A DNA stretch of 64,000 bases from Lumbricus rubellus (taxonomy: Eukaryota; Annelida; Clitellata; Crassiclitellata; Lumbricidae): assembly GCA_945859605.1 (NCBI GenBank), contig OX243828.1, positions 23,061,609 through 23,125,608 of the forward strand. The letters are read 5' to 3'. Of this stretch, positions 43,073 through 55,700 are shown one piece after another. Position numbers and translations under genes: made by a program. How positions within the stretch are numbered: position 1 is the first letter of the stretch; each line of letters begins with the position of its first letter. The notes below the pieces were generated by a model. It was not told the origin of the DNA, did not search any database, and was given only the letters and a program-made list of their open reading frames with translations.

Positions 43073-46000
43073 TTAGATTAGATCGGCCGCAGAAACCATC
43101 GGAGCCACGTCTTCGTTTCCGCCCATCAAATGATCCGTCTCGAAAACCGAAAGACAGACGACCTTCGGGAAGGCCTTCGTACCGTCACCGACCTGCACGA
43201 CAAACTTCGAAACTCCAGCGTTCGGTATTAAGCGAAACCGAGCCTTCTGGCTGTCCGATAATTTACATTTGAGCTCTTTGACGAAGTACGCTAATAACTC
43301 CATGAGAAGCCCGCCGTGACTGACAATGAGAACACTAGCGAAGATGTCGTACATCTGCGAATTGGACTCGGCGTCAACGCACTCCGTGTTGACCTCGGAA
43401 GCATCATCCGCCGTGGAGTCATCTCCAGGCCTGCTGTTGTCATCTATGACCGAGATGACGCTGTTGTCATCTATGACCGAGATGATGCTGTCGTCATCCA
43501 TGACCGAGATGACGCTGTTGCCATCCATGACCGAGATGATGCTGTCGTCATCCATGACTGAAATGACGCTAGGACATGCCGCAGCTTCTGCCGACTCGTT
43601 TCCGGAGATCTTGCAGACGTTATTAGAATTGTCCGCCACATCTCTACTGACGACATTGTCCTCACGATTACCTGCATTGTTTACTCCATCGTTAGCATCA
43701 GCGATGTCTCGATAATCGCCTGACTCAGCAACTGTGCCGCCGACGTCGGCACATATCCGGACGGATGTAGGTACGTCGAAGGGTAATGTCGTATCGTTTG
43801 AATCGCACGTTTCAGTGTTATTGCTAACAGCGGAGTTGTTATTGCCGAAAGAATTCCTCAACTCTAACGTCTCGGTCGATAGAACGTTACTTTCCCCTCT
43901 TAAGCTCAGTCGACTTGTTTCGGAGAAAATGTCTGTGCTAGCAGCACTACTCGTGGAAGGCAAACTGTGTATTGCGGACGTGAAAGACATACTACAAGCA
44001 CCTTTTGATTCGTCGGAAGATAACGCACGGTCTTCGCCCGTTGAGCGATGCGGCCGTGGTGTACGTGGTTGGAACTGCAGAAGGCAGGAACACAATTCCT
44101 TAAAGAAAGACTTTGCGTGTTGACGAAGCTGAAACAGAATTTCACAAATTACATTCAGTAATTACACATCAACAATATCCAACAAATCAGTGTTGCCCGG
44201 TATATTTCCCCTTTTGCCCTGCCCCCCCCCCCCCCCACGACACACAACCCTCTTGGGTAACAAATTTCAGTTTTTTGGCCTCCCGCCCCACCCTCTTCGC
44301 CCTGCCAAACACAGCCGCCACCCCTCTGGGGTAACCCATGTTGCCCGGCAAATTCCTTTTTTTGCCCTCACATCATCCCCACCCATTCCACCCTGTCCCG
44401 CACACCCTCCACCCCTCTGTGGTAACTGACATTGCCCACGAAACTTCGGTTCTTTGTCCCCCCCTCCTCCAGCTCCCAGTCCATTCCTGCAGAGCACTGT
44501 GAATGAATGAATGAAAAAATTAATAAATGAAATGAATGAACATACAGAATCGACCTATATACCGTACTTTTCCACCATTCCACTGCCACTTCTACACACA
44601 AATACCTGTTGTTTTGTCTCCATTCCTAACGACATCTGCTTCTTGGAGTCGGATCGGAGCAATCCTTTACTCGACGACATCGGTTGGCCTTCGAGAACAC
44701 CAAGTTTCTTTTTCAAAACAAAACGAAAAATCGTTTCAACGCAGAAAGTTACTAATAAATTCTAACGCCAAACCACCACGGGAAAAAACTTCCCAACTTC
44801 TGGTGAGTTTCTCTGGCTAAGATTTCAATGTATAGCCTGGCATATGGCTGCACCTGTCAGCGTTACACTTAAACAACCGAGTTGCCACTCTCGGCTTTCA
44901 CTGAGGTCTTTGTCTGTCTCTCTCTCTCTGTCTGTCTCTGTCTGTCTGTCTCTGTCTGTCTCTCTGTTTGTCTGTCTCTCTGTCTGTCTCTCTTCAGAAA
45001 TAAACTCAAGCAAACGCAGACTTTGTCTTAATGGTGTGGCATCTGGTCTCCAAAGCACATCTGAGAAATGCCCATGAATACCTCTCAAACTAAACCAAAT
45101 TTTTTCAAATCAAACTATACAAGCAAAAAGCTGTTACATCTGCATCTTCATTTCACTCATTGCATTCTGCTGATCATTTTCATCTGTTTATTCCCAGGAT
45201 CAGGACTGCTCTTGCCCAACATCGACATTTTGCTGTTCCCTCCATTGGGAATGACCCTCCATTAACACATTGACCGCCTACACGCCATGTTAAATGACTG
45301 GTTTAACTACGAGTTATCTCATACCTGGCGGTCAATGTGTTAATAAGAGCTAAATTAATGACTCATTTTTCCTCATCAGTCTCTCGCTCTTTATTGGCAT
45401 ATCTTCCCTCCCCCCTCGAGTTTCCATGCTGAGAGTGACTCTGAATAGTCATTCTGTGAGAGGTGCAATATAAATCTTGTGGAATCATGCCATACTGAGA
45501 ATCACATAATTAAACGAGACAATTGAACTATTTTAGCTGAGCTTGTAAAGAGCCTTTGCAACGGCATGGTTGTGTTACGGCGCCATATAAATTGTCGTAA
45601 TTTATTATTGTCAATCATTATTAGTATTGATTTATAGCAAACATAAATAATACACCTGAAAGCAATTAAAACCGATACGTAGATATATGTTCCTTAAAGT
45701 TCCAGACAGAGTCAAGCAGACGCCCTAATGAAATGGTCCGGTATGAGAACCCTACGTTTGGATGTGTGAAAAGAAATGTGAAAAGATATGTGAAAAGACT
45801 CACTCGTTCCCTCAGCCTCACGTCAGTTTTAATATGGACTTTGCTTTTCCTGTTCTGCTTCATAATAATCTCACACGTCTGAAAAATGACACACAGGTCA
45901 AACATAACTTCTTTAAGAAGAATGTTGCATGCAGGCAAACAACTTACAAATAATATAAGTAAAGTAAAGACATCCCAGGGCCGAAGGCCCGTTGGTGAGG

Positions 46001-46576
46001 CGCTCATCTCCTTTTCTAGGCCCTTGAGCCGGCAATGGACGAATCCCGAGGTCCTGGACACGGGGCCAGTGTATCGCAGGACTTGCCGTTTACTTCCCAG
46101 CTTACGCCGGTACCAAATTATACTGCTTGGTGACAGAGGCACGTGTGCGTAAACAACTTGCCCAAGGTCGTTACCCGGAGTCGAACCCGTAACCTCACGC
46201 TCCGTGAGCCGACACGTTACCGGTCCGCCACCAGGTCGCACAAATAATATAGGTGTCCAAAAAACGACCCCATATAAAGCATAAGAATAAATGTGGCTCT
46301 GTAAATATTTGCATTTTGAAGAACAAGCCTTTCTTTCTAGTCACAAGACTGTGGCTTATCACAAAAAAGTAGTACGCCAAATAAGTAAGTATGTCAATGA
46401 GATGAATTAACCAGTGCAAGGTTCTAGAGCTAATAATATGAAGCTTAAGATGAAAACCTGTTGAGCACGCGTTAAGTCGCTGCTGTAGACGTGAGTGAAC
46501 ATTTCATTTTCGAGCCGAAGACCAAGAAGTTCTGCCTGTCTAGCTCCCTTCTGTGAAAGAACTGTGTCTCTATGCC
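43073..46576 (-). CDS. TIGAR: Fructose-2,6-bisphosphatase TIGAR (5' end missing)
   Basis: Histidine-phosphatase fold enzyme lowering fructose 2,6-bisphosphate, sending sugar into the pentose phosphate path and NADPH supply; cytosolic. Minus-strand exons: 46576-46458, 45878-45804, 44707-44606, 44128-43073 (stop TAA). Phases 0, 0, 0 agree. Family text runs GHRDTVLSQKGARQAELLGL, then THVYSSDLTRAQQTCEII, RLRERKLGVLEG (Glu of the active site) and ASVLIVSHGG (second catalytic His) with LIPNAGVSKFVVQV. The first exon with the Arg-His-Gly catalytic motif was not found between 46577 and 49729. The last exon holds a linker of about 235 residues where vertebrate TIGARs have about 50. It is Ser/Asn/Asp-rich with a 9-residue tandem repeat. 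The frame is open throughout. Confidence 0.93.
43430..43575 (-). repeat. 27-bp coding minisatellite (9-residue repeat) in TIGAR
   Basis: Five copies encode SVISVMDDD, SIISVMDGN, SVISVMDDD, SIISVIDDN and SVISVIDDN. The DNA unit on the plus strand is gttgtcatctatgaccgaga + tgacgct. It lies in the enlarged linker before the second catalytic histidine. Confidence 0.9.
44200..44475. repeat. C-rich imperfect repeat
   Basis: Three imperfect ~105-bp units with ttgcccggyaaattyc and acccctctggggtaac, in the last TIGAR intron. Confidence 0.65.
44915..44995. repeat. (TCTG/TCTC)n microsatellite
   Basis: tctgtctg and tctctctc runs in a TIGAR intron. Confidence 0.9.
45175..45490 (+). mobile_element. Retroposon 3' end, diverged
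   Basis: gagagtgactctgaatagtc and gaggtgcaatataaatcttg resemble the LINE tail (…ctctgagtag…ggcgctatataaatt). A TTAA hairpin (45262-45343) is nested in it. Confidence 0.4.
45262..45343. mobile_element. Tiny TTAA-flanked hairpin MITE
   Basis: TTAA, CACATTGACCGCC ... GGCGGTCAATGTG, TTAA. The 13-bp arms are perfectly inverted. In a TIGAR intron. Confidence 0.75.
45980..46240 (-). mobile_element. tRNA-derived SINE, third family
   Basis: The minus strand starts ggtggcggaccggtaacgtg, with B box GGGTTCGACTCCGGGTAACG and a body ending cgggccttcggccctggga. It is tRNA-like at the head and unlike the main SINE. In a TIGAR intron. Confidence 0.65.
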
Positions 46577-46984
46577 CTGCAAAAACATGGTAACATAATG
46601 TTTCATTGAGAAGCCTAACACAATTAATACTATTTAAGTTTGCTTACCAATGTTGAAACATGCTCATGTAGGATGTGCAAGGTTTTAAAGTTTCTTGTAA
46701 TAAGAAAGTAGTAACTGATTCAGTGAAATTTTTAGCAGTTTTCACCTCACATTGTATAAAACAAGTTAATGTTGGAGATTTCAATCAGATTAATCAAATA
46801 ATTTTTTTTAAATCAGCACAAGTCTTAATGATTATTACAACAGTTATTTTTAAGGTGCACAAAGTCGCACGAAAATGCAAATGAGAGGCTCCTATATTAT
46901 GGCAATAAAATGAATTAAATATTCCTTGGCAATGTCTATAACTAATGGTATTAATTTTTTTGCTATTTTATTATGAAGCAACTT
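46577..46984. other. TIGAR upstream intron, nothing recognised
   Basis: No exon or repeat was recognised. Confidence 0.4.
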
Positions 46985-47151
46985 AATAATAGGGGCACCT
47001 ATCTGGAATGGCCTCCCTGCGGCTCTCCGTTCTCTTCCTCGTGACTCTGCTGGCTCTTTCTACCGTCTTCTAAAGACCTTTCTTTTTGACCAGGCTTGGG
47101 TTGGGAGCGCCTCTGAGTAGAGATCTTGAAGAGGCGCTATATAAATTTATG

Positions 47152-47182
<31 letters not shown>
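46985..47182 (+). mobile_element. LINE 3' end with (GATT)n tail
   Basis: Reads GAPIWNGLPAALRSLPRD, then SFYRLLKTFLFDQAWVGSAS E and stop, followed at once by agatcttgaagaggcgctat ataaattt and (GATT)n. This is the clearest copy showing that the tail motif is the end of a reverse-transcriptase ORF. Confidence 0.8.
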
Positions 47183-47816
47183 CACATTCGAACATAATTA
47201 AATAAGCTACAAAAACATTTGGCTAACCTTGAATGATCTTTAACCTATTTTCAGGAGTTTCACCGCTAGAATTAATCAACCAAAACAATAATTAGAAATT
47301 AATATTTAAAACTATTATCATCATAAAATACCAATTTATATAAAAATTATCAATTTACGAAACACGGCAATTAAAATTAATTACAAAATAATAAACAAGA
47401 ATAAGTGTATAACACGATCAATACACAGTCAAGTATGTTGATGCAAAAGACTTCAAAAAGTAATGGCTTTCTCTCTGTTACAAGGTTTCATTTAAAATGA
47501 TTTCAAATGTTGGGTGCATCTTTAGTTAAAGAGCGTTTGCTGAATCAATGAGATGAAGCGCATAAGGGGAACAAGTCAGAAGTATGAAGAACAGCAAGTT
47601 TATCAACAGCAATTGTAGATCTGCCCAGATCTACCACTGCCATGTGTGCCTACGTGAATCCCTGATGTGGCAAAAATGTTAATTGACCGATTATATAGAA
47701 AAATTAAAATCCTCCACCAAGCTACATGGCGTAATTGCACTATCGGAGACCGAAGCATAAGCATAATCTCTGGAAAGTATCTAATGACGACACTAGCCCT
47801 AACCGACCATCGCGAG

Positions 47817-48132
47817 TAAACACGCACACTGAGTCACCGTACTCCAAACAATATGGCTGCCAACGAATGCCGTAAAATTAGAACGCGGCCGGTCGACGAC
47901 ATCGCAACATGTATCTCTACATGCAAAGCGTGAGGGTCGGTTAGGGCTCAGGTTAGGCGCCGTGAGGGTCGGTTAGGGTTAGTTTTAGGGTTTAGTGCAG
48001 TCATTCTGCTGAAATTGAAGCGTCCTTTAATTTTCGCGGAAATATTAGGCCGCATGTCGGGCCGCTCTGTTATGCACGCATCTACGGTGGCCATATTGTT
48101 TGGAGTACGGTGACTCAGTGTGCGTGTTTACC
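47817..48132. mobile_element. ~315-bp foldback element with direct repeats
   Basis: Arms taaacacgcacactgagtca ... (47817-47857) and ... tgactcagtgtgcgtgttta (48090-48130) are inverted over about 40 bp. CCATCGCGAG stands at 47807-47816 and at 48133-48142, as a 9-10-bp target duplication would; such a length is seen with Mutator-like elements. The interior is rich in ggtcggttagggtt phrases. Confidence 0.75.
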
Positions 48133-48142
48133 CCATCGCGAG

Positions 48143-49729
48143 GCCTAACCTGATCCTAACCGACAGTCACGGTCCCTGATACTGCAATTATGCCAAATTC
48201 TCTTTCGGGTTTGGGATTTCGGGGTTCGTAGCACACTGCCTCCTACTATTAACTTCACGAGGTAATGGTAGATCTGGACAAGCATCATAAGAAGGCTAAA
48301 GATGCACAGAAACCCAAGCAGAACACTTACTGTCTAACTAGCGTTAATTTAAAAACATCCATTTTAAAACCTGGCAGTTGCACAAATTGTTTTAACATGA
48401 ACGAATTTCTTATATCTAATCTGGTTGCTTCAAAGTCTCTCCAAAGCCGTATATAAAAATTATGTCTCTCGTGTTACGGCCGTATATATGTCTCTCGTGT
48501 TACGGCTTTGGTGTTACCAATTATGTTACTATACTACCATAGACGATATAATATTTACAGATCCCACAGATGGTTAATGACATACAACCTGCATTGAACA
48601 TCTTTATTTACATTAGCTTTTTGTAGTGGGCACCTTAGGCCTACACATCACATTGTACATTACATCAAATTTATTCTTCTCTAAATATATGCTTTAAAAT
48701 TAACAACTGAATAAAAGCATAGCTGAATGTATAAATACATTTAGAATGTAGTACGGTTTCTACTTTAGTTATGATCTATCTGCACCTATAATTATTTATT
48801 ATATCTTTGTTTATACTATTAATTTCAGTTTGAACATCCAAAGATTGCTCACTGCTCAGATGCCCGTGACTGTTTAGCTTGCGCTTTATCTATTCTGTGA
48901 AAATACGGACCCGAAAGTTCTGTCACCGGCCCTGAAAATTTAGGCCTACTGTAGAACGAGTAGATGGATGTGCAGACAGATTACACAGGTTTTTGATTTT
49001 ACTGCGTACATTATTATTACCAAACACCCAAACAATCAATAGAATGTCATTGTTATCCTCTTTCAGTAGGCTCTTGCTTTGGCCGCTGTTGGCTATTGTT
49101 ACTATTAATAGATATATTTGGACTTTGCCCATCTTCACGTTTAATCGTTCTGGTACTGAATATTCATGAACCTAAACGATTTCCGTCTAATGTCCGACCT
49201 TTACCTTTGGCTTTTGTCTACTACGCGGACACCATTTTTTTGTTTTTTGTGGGGTGTGAGGATTACCGAAGGAATGGGAAAATCACCGTTTGTATAGGTA
49301 ATTCACGTAGCTTATTATATCGTTTATAACGTTTTTAACATTGGAGCAAAGTCATCGTTGTACTGCAGAATGTTTCCGTCAAATATAAAAAGTCGTGCTT
49401 CTTTTTGCGACACGCTCGGATAACTACGCATGCATTGCGTAATATGTTTCCAGATTGCATCGAAAACAGCTGTTAATTTGGATATTTGCATTGTTCAAAA
49501 TTTCTGTTTTTGAGACTTTCTTAATGACGTCTAGAGGTGTTACATTATACGAGCTGTGGGGCAGAATTCTTGCTGTTACAACATTATGTACTGTATCTAT
49601 TCAGAGTGTTGTGTTGATTAGTCTGCACGGAGTTTAGATTATACAGGAGCTTTACACCTAGAAGTCTTAGACTGGACAAATTGTGTATACTATGTTTTTC
49701 ATCTATAGAAGTTGGAGCAGTCAGCGGCA
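48143..49729. promoter_or_regulatory. Intergenic sequence upstream of SLC25A39/40
   Basis: Expected to hold the carrier's promoter and possibly the TIGAR first exon. I found neither a TATA box nor an Arg-His-Gly exon. Short open frames here have no recognisable domain. Confidence 0.35.
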
Positions 49730-52700
49730 ATGGAGTCTTCGTTTGACCAAGAAGTCCATGCGAGACGTCCTGCACCATCGCATTCGCTGGCCGGACTGAG
49801 AGATGGCAAAATCACTCCGATCGAGCAGATCATCTGTTCTTGCTCTGGTGCTTTCGTCACTTCTTTTCTAAGTAAGTTTCACAGTTTGAGAATCTGAGGA
49901 GTATATTGCATTTGATGTCAGATGAAAATGTTCAATTAGTTTATTTGCTAACCAATCAAGAATCAAGAAAGTGCAAAAGGTTACAAACATAATAGAGCAG
50001 TATGCGTGTTTTCATTGTAGTAGTTGTGCATTTAGTTGCACAGGGGACCCAGAATGGGTCTTGTGACCCTGCAGGGTGAGCCCCGTGAGCGGTGAAATCA
50101 TGAAGATGATAGCCATAAGGTTGCTATGGTGTGTTCCTGACATACAATTTTATTTATTTTATTTATTTCTAATGCATCAAATTATTTTTTTAGATGCAAA
50201 CACCTAAACTAATGACCACCAACATGCGGTGTGACTAACTCACGGGACACTGCAATTTCTATGCGATTGAAATTTTTTCTACCAAATTTTCATAATTTAC
50301 TCCGGAAAGGTTTAATGCTGTTTATATATTTTCTATTTTACATTTTAAAACTTATGCAGGAAAGTGGACAGTCATTTGCAATTTCTAATCTATATAAATA
50401 AAAATGAAACTTTCCAATAGTGCGGTCACAATCACGCCAAAACCTACGCACCGATTGTTGTGAAAATTTACCAAAACCTTCCATTCCAATAGCACAAGGT
50501 CAGAACGTTTTTCTTTCCGAAAAAAACCCAATCGTTTTCACAAAAAGTGAACTTTGCAATCCGTTCGACCGCCATTTGCAAATTCAACAAAACAGCAAGG
50601 CTGCCAGATTTCAGACACAGCAGACGAAACATAAATGAGGTCGCGTACTGTGACGTCATAAGCGAGTCGCAAATTAATTTTCGAAAGCGGCGGGGGAAGT
50701 CTTTTCTGCCACAGCAAAGCGTGGCTGGGTACAGCTAGTATAATATAAAAAAGGCATTGCAAAGTATGTTCATTCATAGTGTCTGCCCCCCGTTTGACCC
50801 TGTAGGCTTGAAAATTTATCAATTCTTTTATTTTTTGTTTGCTGCAGCAACACCATTGGATGTTCTGAAGGTTCGGCAGCAGGCGCAGCAGAAGATGACA
50901 CCGCTGAGCACGTCATGCTTCCAAGTGAAGCGTCCTGGCAGTCTGATCGAAAGCCTCTGTCTGTGTACGCACTGCAATGGTGGTTACATGTACAATCTGA
51001 AGAGAAGCATTCATCCTGTGGTTGCTGCCGCCAAACCGCAGCTGTACAAGGGATCCAGGGTAAGACGGCATCTTCACTTCGGTACGTTAAATAGGGTAGA
51101 ACTGTGGTAAGCTTAGCTGAGTTAGGCCTAAAAAAAATGTTGTGTTTCCGGTAGCAGAGCTAAAAAAAATTGGGTAGGTAGGTCGGAAAATATTTTTATT
51201 TTGGTAAAATATTTTTATGCAGTGACTATCCGAAAAAGTATACCCCATGGCTCTTTTTTGCACACTGGTACACGCAACAAAGTATATGTTCTAAGCAAGT
51301 ATAAACTGCCTATTTCCGACTGTCTGCACCTAAAACTGCTCTAGAAAACAGTCCTATTAATTTCATTCTGTTGACGTCTTTTATGTTATGTCAATACAAA
51401 TGTTTTGGGTTTTTTAATTTATTTTTTTAACTAAAAAAATTGTTTTAATAAAATTATTTTACAAAATTATTTGAGTCGCGGCAATAAAAGAGGGTCGGTC
51501 GGGTTACCGGAAACACAACATTTTTTTAGGCCTTACTTTAATATATTTCTGGATTTTTCACGTGTCTGAGTGTCATGAAACTACTCAGTCTTTATGTTGC
51601 TTCTAATGCAAACTTGTGTTGGTTGTGTTGTCTTGCTGGCAGTAATGGCAGCATATCCATGACTAACTACTACTACCTATGATATCTCTCTTCATCTGTC
51701 TAATGCTGCTAACTAGTGACTGGGCTGGGAGCGCCTCTGAATAGGTTTCTTGAAGAGGCGCTTTATAAATTCTCATAATGAATGAATGAATGACTAAGTG
51801 TCAGTATAGGTAGATTTGTGTGAAAGACTTGGTTGAGGTTTCTTACAGTGCAACTGTACTAGAGGAATTTTAAGCTGCATTTCATGATGAAGAGTGAGGC
51901 TGAATCTGAAGAGTGAGGCCCATTTACTTTATAACTAGTGTATTACATACGTTTTAGCTATTTTTATGTGAATACTTTTATTACTGCAAATTTCTCTATG
52001 TGTGCAAGGTGATAAACAATTGCAAATAACTCTGCTGGGTATCAGTGCGATCAAGTTCTGAATTCATGGGTGCTGTGGTGTAGTGGGTATTTTCGTTGCC
52101 TTGCAGCCGGAGGGTTGCAGGTTGGAATCCACCTCAAGCCGTCACGTAGGGATCTTGAGCAAGTCCATAACTTGCAATTGCTCATGCGCTTCAGCGTGAA
52201 ACTCCGATGCAGTGTCAGCGCTGTAGTCGGGAGTGGCTCTGAGTAGTGAGCTTGGAGGAGCACTAAAGAAATGGGGAAAAAATTAATGCCTGCAACAGAT
52301 CAATCAGATTGTCTGCAGCAGTATGGTTGAATAATATTTGTGCATTCATAGGAGATCTTCATCAACATAATTCGGAGAGAAGGTATTGGATCTCTTTGGA
52401 GTGGACTTCCAGCCACAATGTAAGTGTTTACTGTTTAGTTGCGGCTGTTACTGCGATAGCTAAGTTTGTTGTCTTAACCCATTCTAGCCTGAATTGTTTT
52501 GATACCTATCCTGTTGATCGGGTCACGGGTGACCCGGTCCGATGGGAAAGGGTTAAACCTGAACTTTGATAAGGTACAGGGTGTTGGCTGGGCGCATGTA
52601 TCAGGCTGGAATTAACCATTCGTTGTCCGCAGCCTGGATGTGCTACTGGAAGGAAACCTACTGTACATGTATCATAATGTGAACTGCCTTAACAGACATT

Positions 52701-55700
52701 CTACCAGTTTTGCCAGGCTTGGTCATAAAATAGATATGTACACATATGCGGTGGTCTAGTGGTGGCGTCGTTGCCTTGGAGCCAGAAGGTCCGAGGTTCG
52801 AATCCACCTCCCCGCGTAAGGACCTTGGGCAAGTCCTTCACTTACAATTGCTCAGCGCTTCGGCGTGAAACTCCGATGCAGTGTCCGCTCTGCATCGGGA
52901 GCGCCTCTGAGTAGAGAGAGCTTGAAGGGGCGCTATAACAAGTGCACATACAAACAATGTTATTGGGAGCCCTGTGTTCCATTCTCGAATCAGCTTGGTC
53001 GTCAATTGTTGTGCTCTGTGGCCTGTGGAGGTATGCAGAGGAAATGATTATGAAACAGTGTATAAGTATTGAAGATTAGGCCTAAAAAAATGTTGTGTTT
53101 CCGGTAACAGAGCTAAAAAAAATTGGGTAGGTAGGTCGGAAAATATTTTTATTTTGGTAAAATATTTTTATGCAGTGACTATCCGAAAAAGTATACCCCA
53201 CTAGTCTTTTTTGCACGCTGAAACAAAGTACGTGTTCTAAGCAAGTATAAACTGCCTATTTCCCGACTGTCTGCACCTAAAACTGCTCTAGAAACAGTCC
53301 TATTAGTTTCATTTTGTTGACATCTCTTATGTTATGTCAATACAAATGTTAAAAAAAAAATTAAATTAAAATTTTTTGTTTGAAATTTTTTTTTTAAATA
53401 TTTTTTAAAATAAATAATAATAAAAAATATTTGAGTCGCGGCCGTAAAAATGGGTCGGTCGGGTTACCGGAAACACAACAATTTTTTTTACGCCTTAGCC
53501 ATTTTAGTTTGGGAAGTATGTGTATATATAATTTTGAGCTACATGACAACAGTACTGTATGTTATAATTCTCAATTTTAACGTTTCACTACAATGGGATT
53601 TTGTCTTTCTCTTCTTTAGGGTGATGGCCGTTCCAGCCACGGTTGTTTACTTCACGGTTTACGACCGCCTCAAGTACAAAATGGGTTACTTGGAATCAGA
53701 TATGTCCACACTCCACATTCCCATGCTGGCTGGCTGTGTGGCTCGAGGTACATAACTTGTCTGTTATCTGTAATTACATTACAGGACGAATGTCATGCTG
53801 GTATTGTAAATAATATGATTGTAGTGGAATATTTAGTTAGAATAGATGTTTCAAATCTTTTTCAATGGTGGGCCAGTGGCAATATTTTCCACAATTGGTT
53901 CTTATAGTTTCCATTAGCATTTTTTAAAATGACAAATGGTCCATTCTTAATGGCACGTGACATTGTTTTTGTTTGTATGTGCACTTGTTATAGCGCCCCT
54001 TCAAGATCTCTCTACTCAGAGGCGCTCCCGAATGCAGTACTGCATTGGAGTTTCACGCCGAAGCGCTGAGCAATTGTGAGTGAAGGACTTGCCCAATGTT
54101 CTTACACAGCGAGGTGGGTTCGAACCTTCCGGCTCCAAGGCAACGACGCCACCACTACTCCACCGCACCCCAGATATTGCTCCTCCGGGATTTGTATTAA
54201 AGCGAAGGATTATAAAATTTCTGTTGTATTTTATTCTTATCATCGACGTTTCCATGATAGCAGCAGGCAGAGATCTAAATTAAACGGTTTCTCTTTTTTT
54301 TCGTCTAAATAGTCTGTGCAGCGACGCTGATAAGTCCTCTGGAGTTGGTTCGTACAAAGATGCAGTCCACGCGTTTGTCGTACAGAGAGCTTCAGCACGC
54401 GCTCAGAATCAGTGTTCGTAACAACGGTCTTCTCGTTCTCATGCGCGGCCTCGGTCCGTCGCTGCTCAGGGACGTGCCATTCTCAGGTATCAGCTAAGAC
54501 GCTATGCTTTGATAGTGCATGTCTGTTCTACTCGTACAAGTATTGTTTATCTCATATTATATTTATCATCTTCTGCTGCTGGATTGCTAAGTATTTTCGT
54601 TTATAAATATAGGGTGACACGAAAGTTCGTTCACCATTTTCAAAATGCATTGTCTCGGTAATGGCTTCATATTTCCTTATATTTTGTCAGCGCATACATA
54701 AGTCAGATGAAAGATACCGGTCCGTTTTTGCCATTATTTATATAACAAATGTAAAGAGAACCAGTTTTGCGGGGGAAAACGGGTATCAATGCCGTGCTCT
54801 CCTGTTCTTTGTGCCTGTGTATTACCATTAAGCCATCACACCACCCAGGTAGCTGTGCGATACAGTATAACAGGGTACACAGTAGACGCTGTTGGCCTAT
54901 TCAGATGACCCTCACAACTGAACCTACATTTGTAGGGCGCGGTGGTGTAGTGGGTATGTTCGCTGCCTTGTAGCTGGAGGGTTGCAGGTTCGAATCCACC
55001 TCAAGTCGCTGCGTAGGGACCTTGGACAATTCTTTCACTTGCAATTGCTCTGCGCTTCGGCGTGAAACTCCGATGCAGTGTTCATGGTGTAGTCGGGAGC
55101 ACCTCTGAGGAGAGAGATTTAAGGAGCGCTATAACAAGTACACATGCATACATACATTCATGCATTGCACTTATTGTATGATAATGGAATGAGCTTTTGA
55201 TCATCGCAGAACTTTTTATTTAAAAGTGCTTGTTATCTTTGTGTTTGTTAGCTATGTACTGGCTAGGATACGAGTCTACAAAGGTCTACTACATGCGCAC
55301 ATACAACACGAAAGATCCTGGAGCGATGATGATTTTCTTTGCTGGAGCTCTGTCGGGAACAGTTGAGTTTTGAAAAATTTTGTGTTATGTTCTGCTGTTG
55401 TCATCTGCACAGCTCAAGAAATTGATGCATTTGAGGAGAACGAATGAGATCCCTGAGACGTGGTTTGGATATTTAGGACCAGAGCAAATATGTCATCTGC
55501 ACCTTTTTTTTATGATGCCATTTATTTATTTATTTACTGAGAATTTGATATAGCGCTCCTTCAAAGTTTCTACTCAGGAGTGCTCCCAGTCCAACCCCAG
55601 TTGACCATGAGACAGTCTTGAGAAGAGATAGAAATGAAGTAGAAGTAGAAAGGCCAATAGGTATTTAACAAAGGATGACAGGGAGCTCATTCCAGGTCGC

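Noticed and set aside
44267..44601. Gly-rich and Pro-rich frames in a TIGAR intron
   Set aside because: Translation of a C-rich imperfect repeat on both strands.
47950..48000. Internal telomere sequence (gttagggtt)
   Set aside because: Only two or three irregular copies inside a foldback element; not a TTAGGG array.
50420..50830. Overlapping frames on both strands in carrier intron 1
   Set aside because: Likely a repeat (aacctacgcaccgattgttg... phrase); both strands are open with no domain and no splice support.
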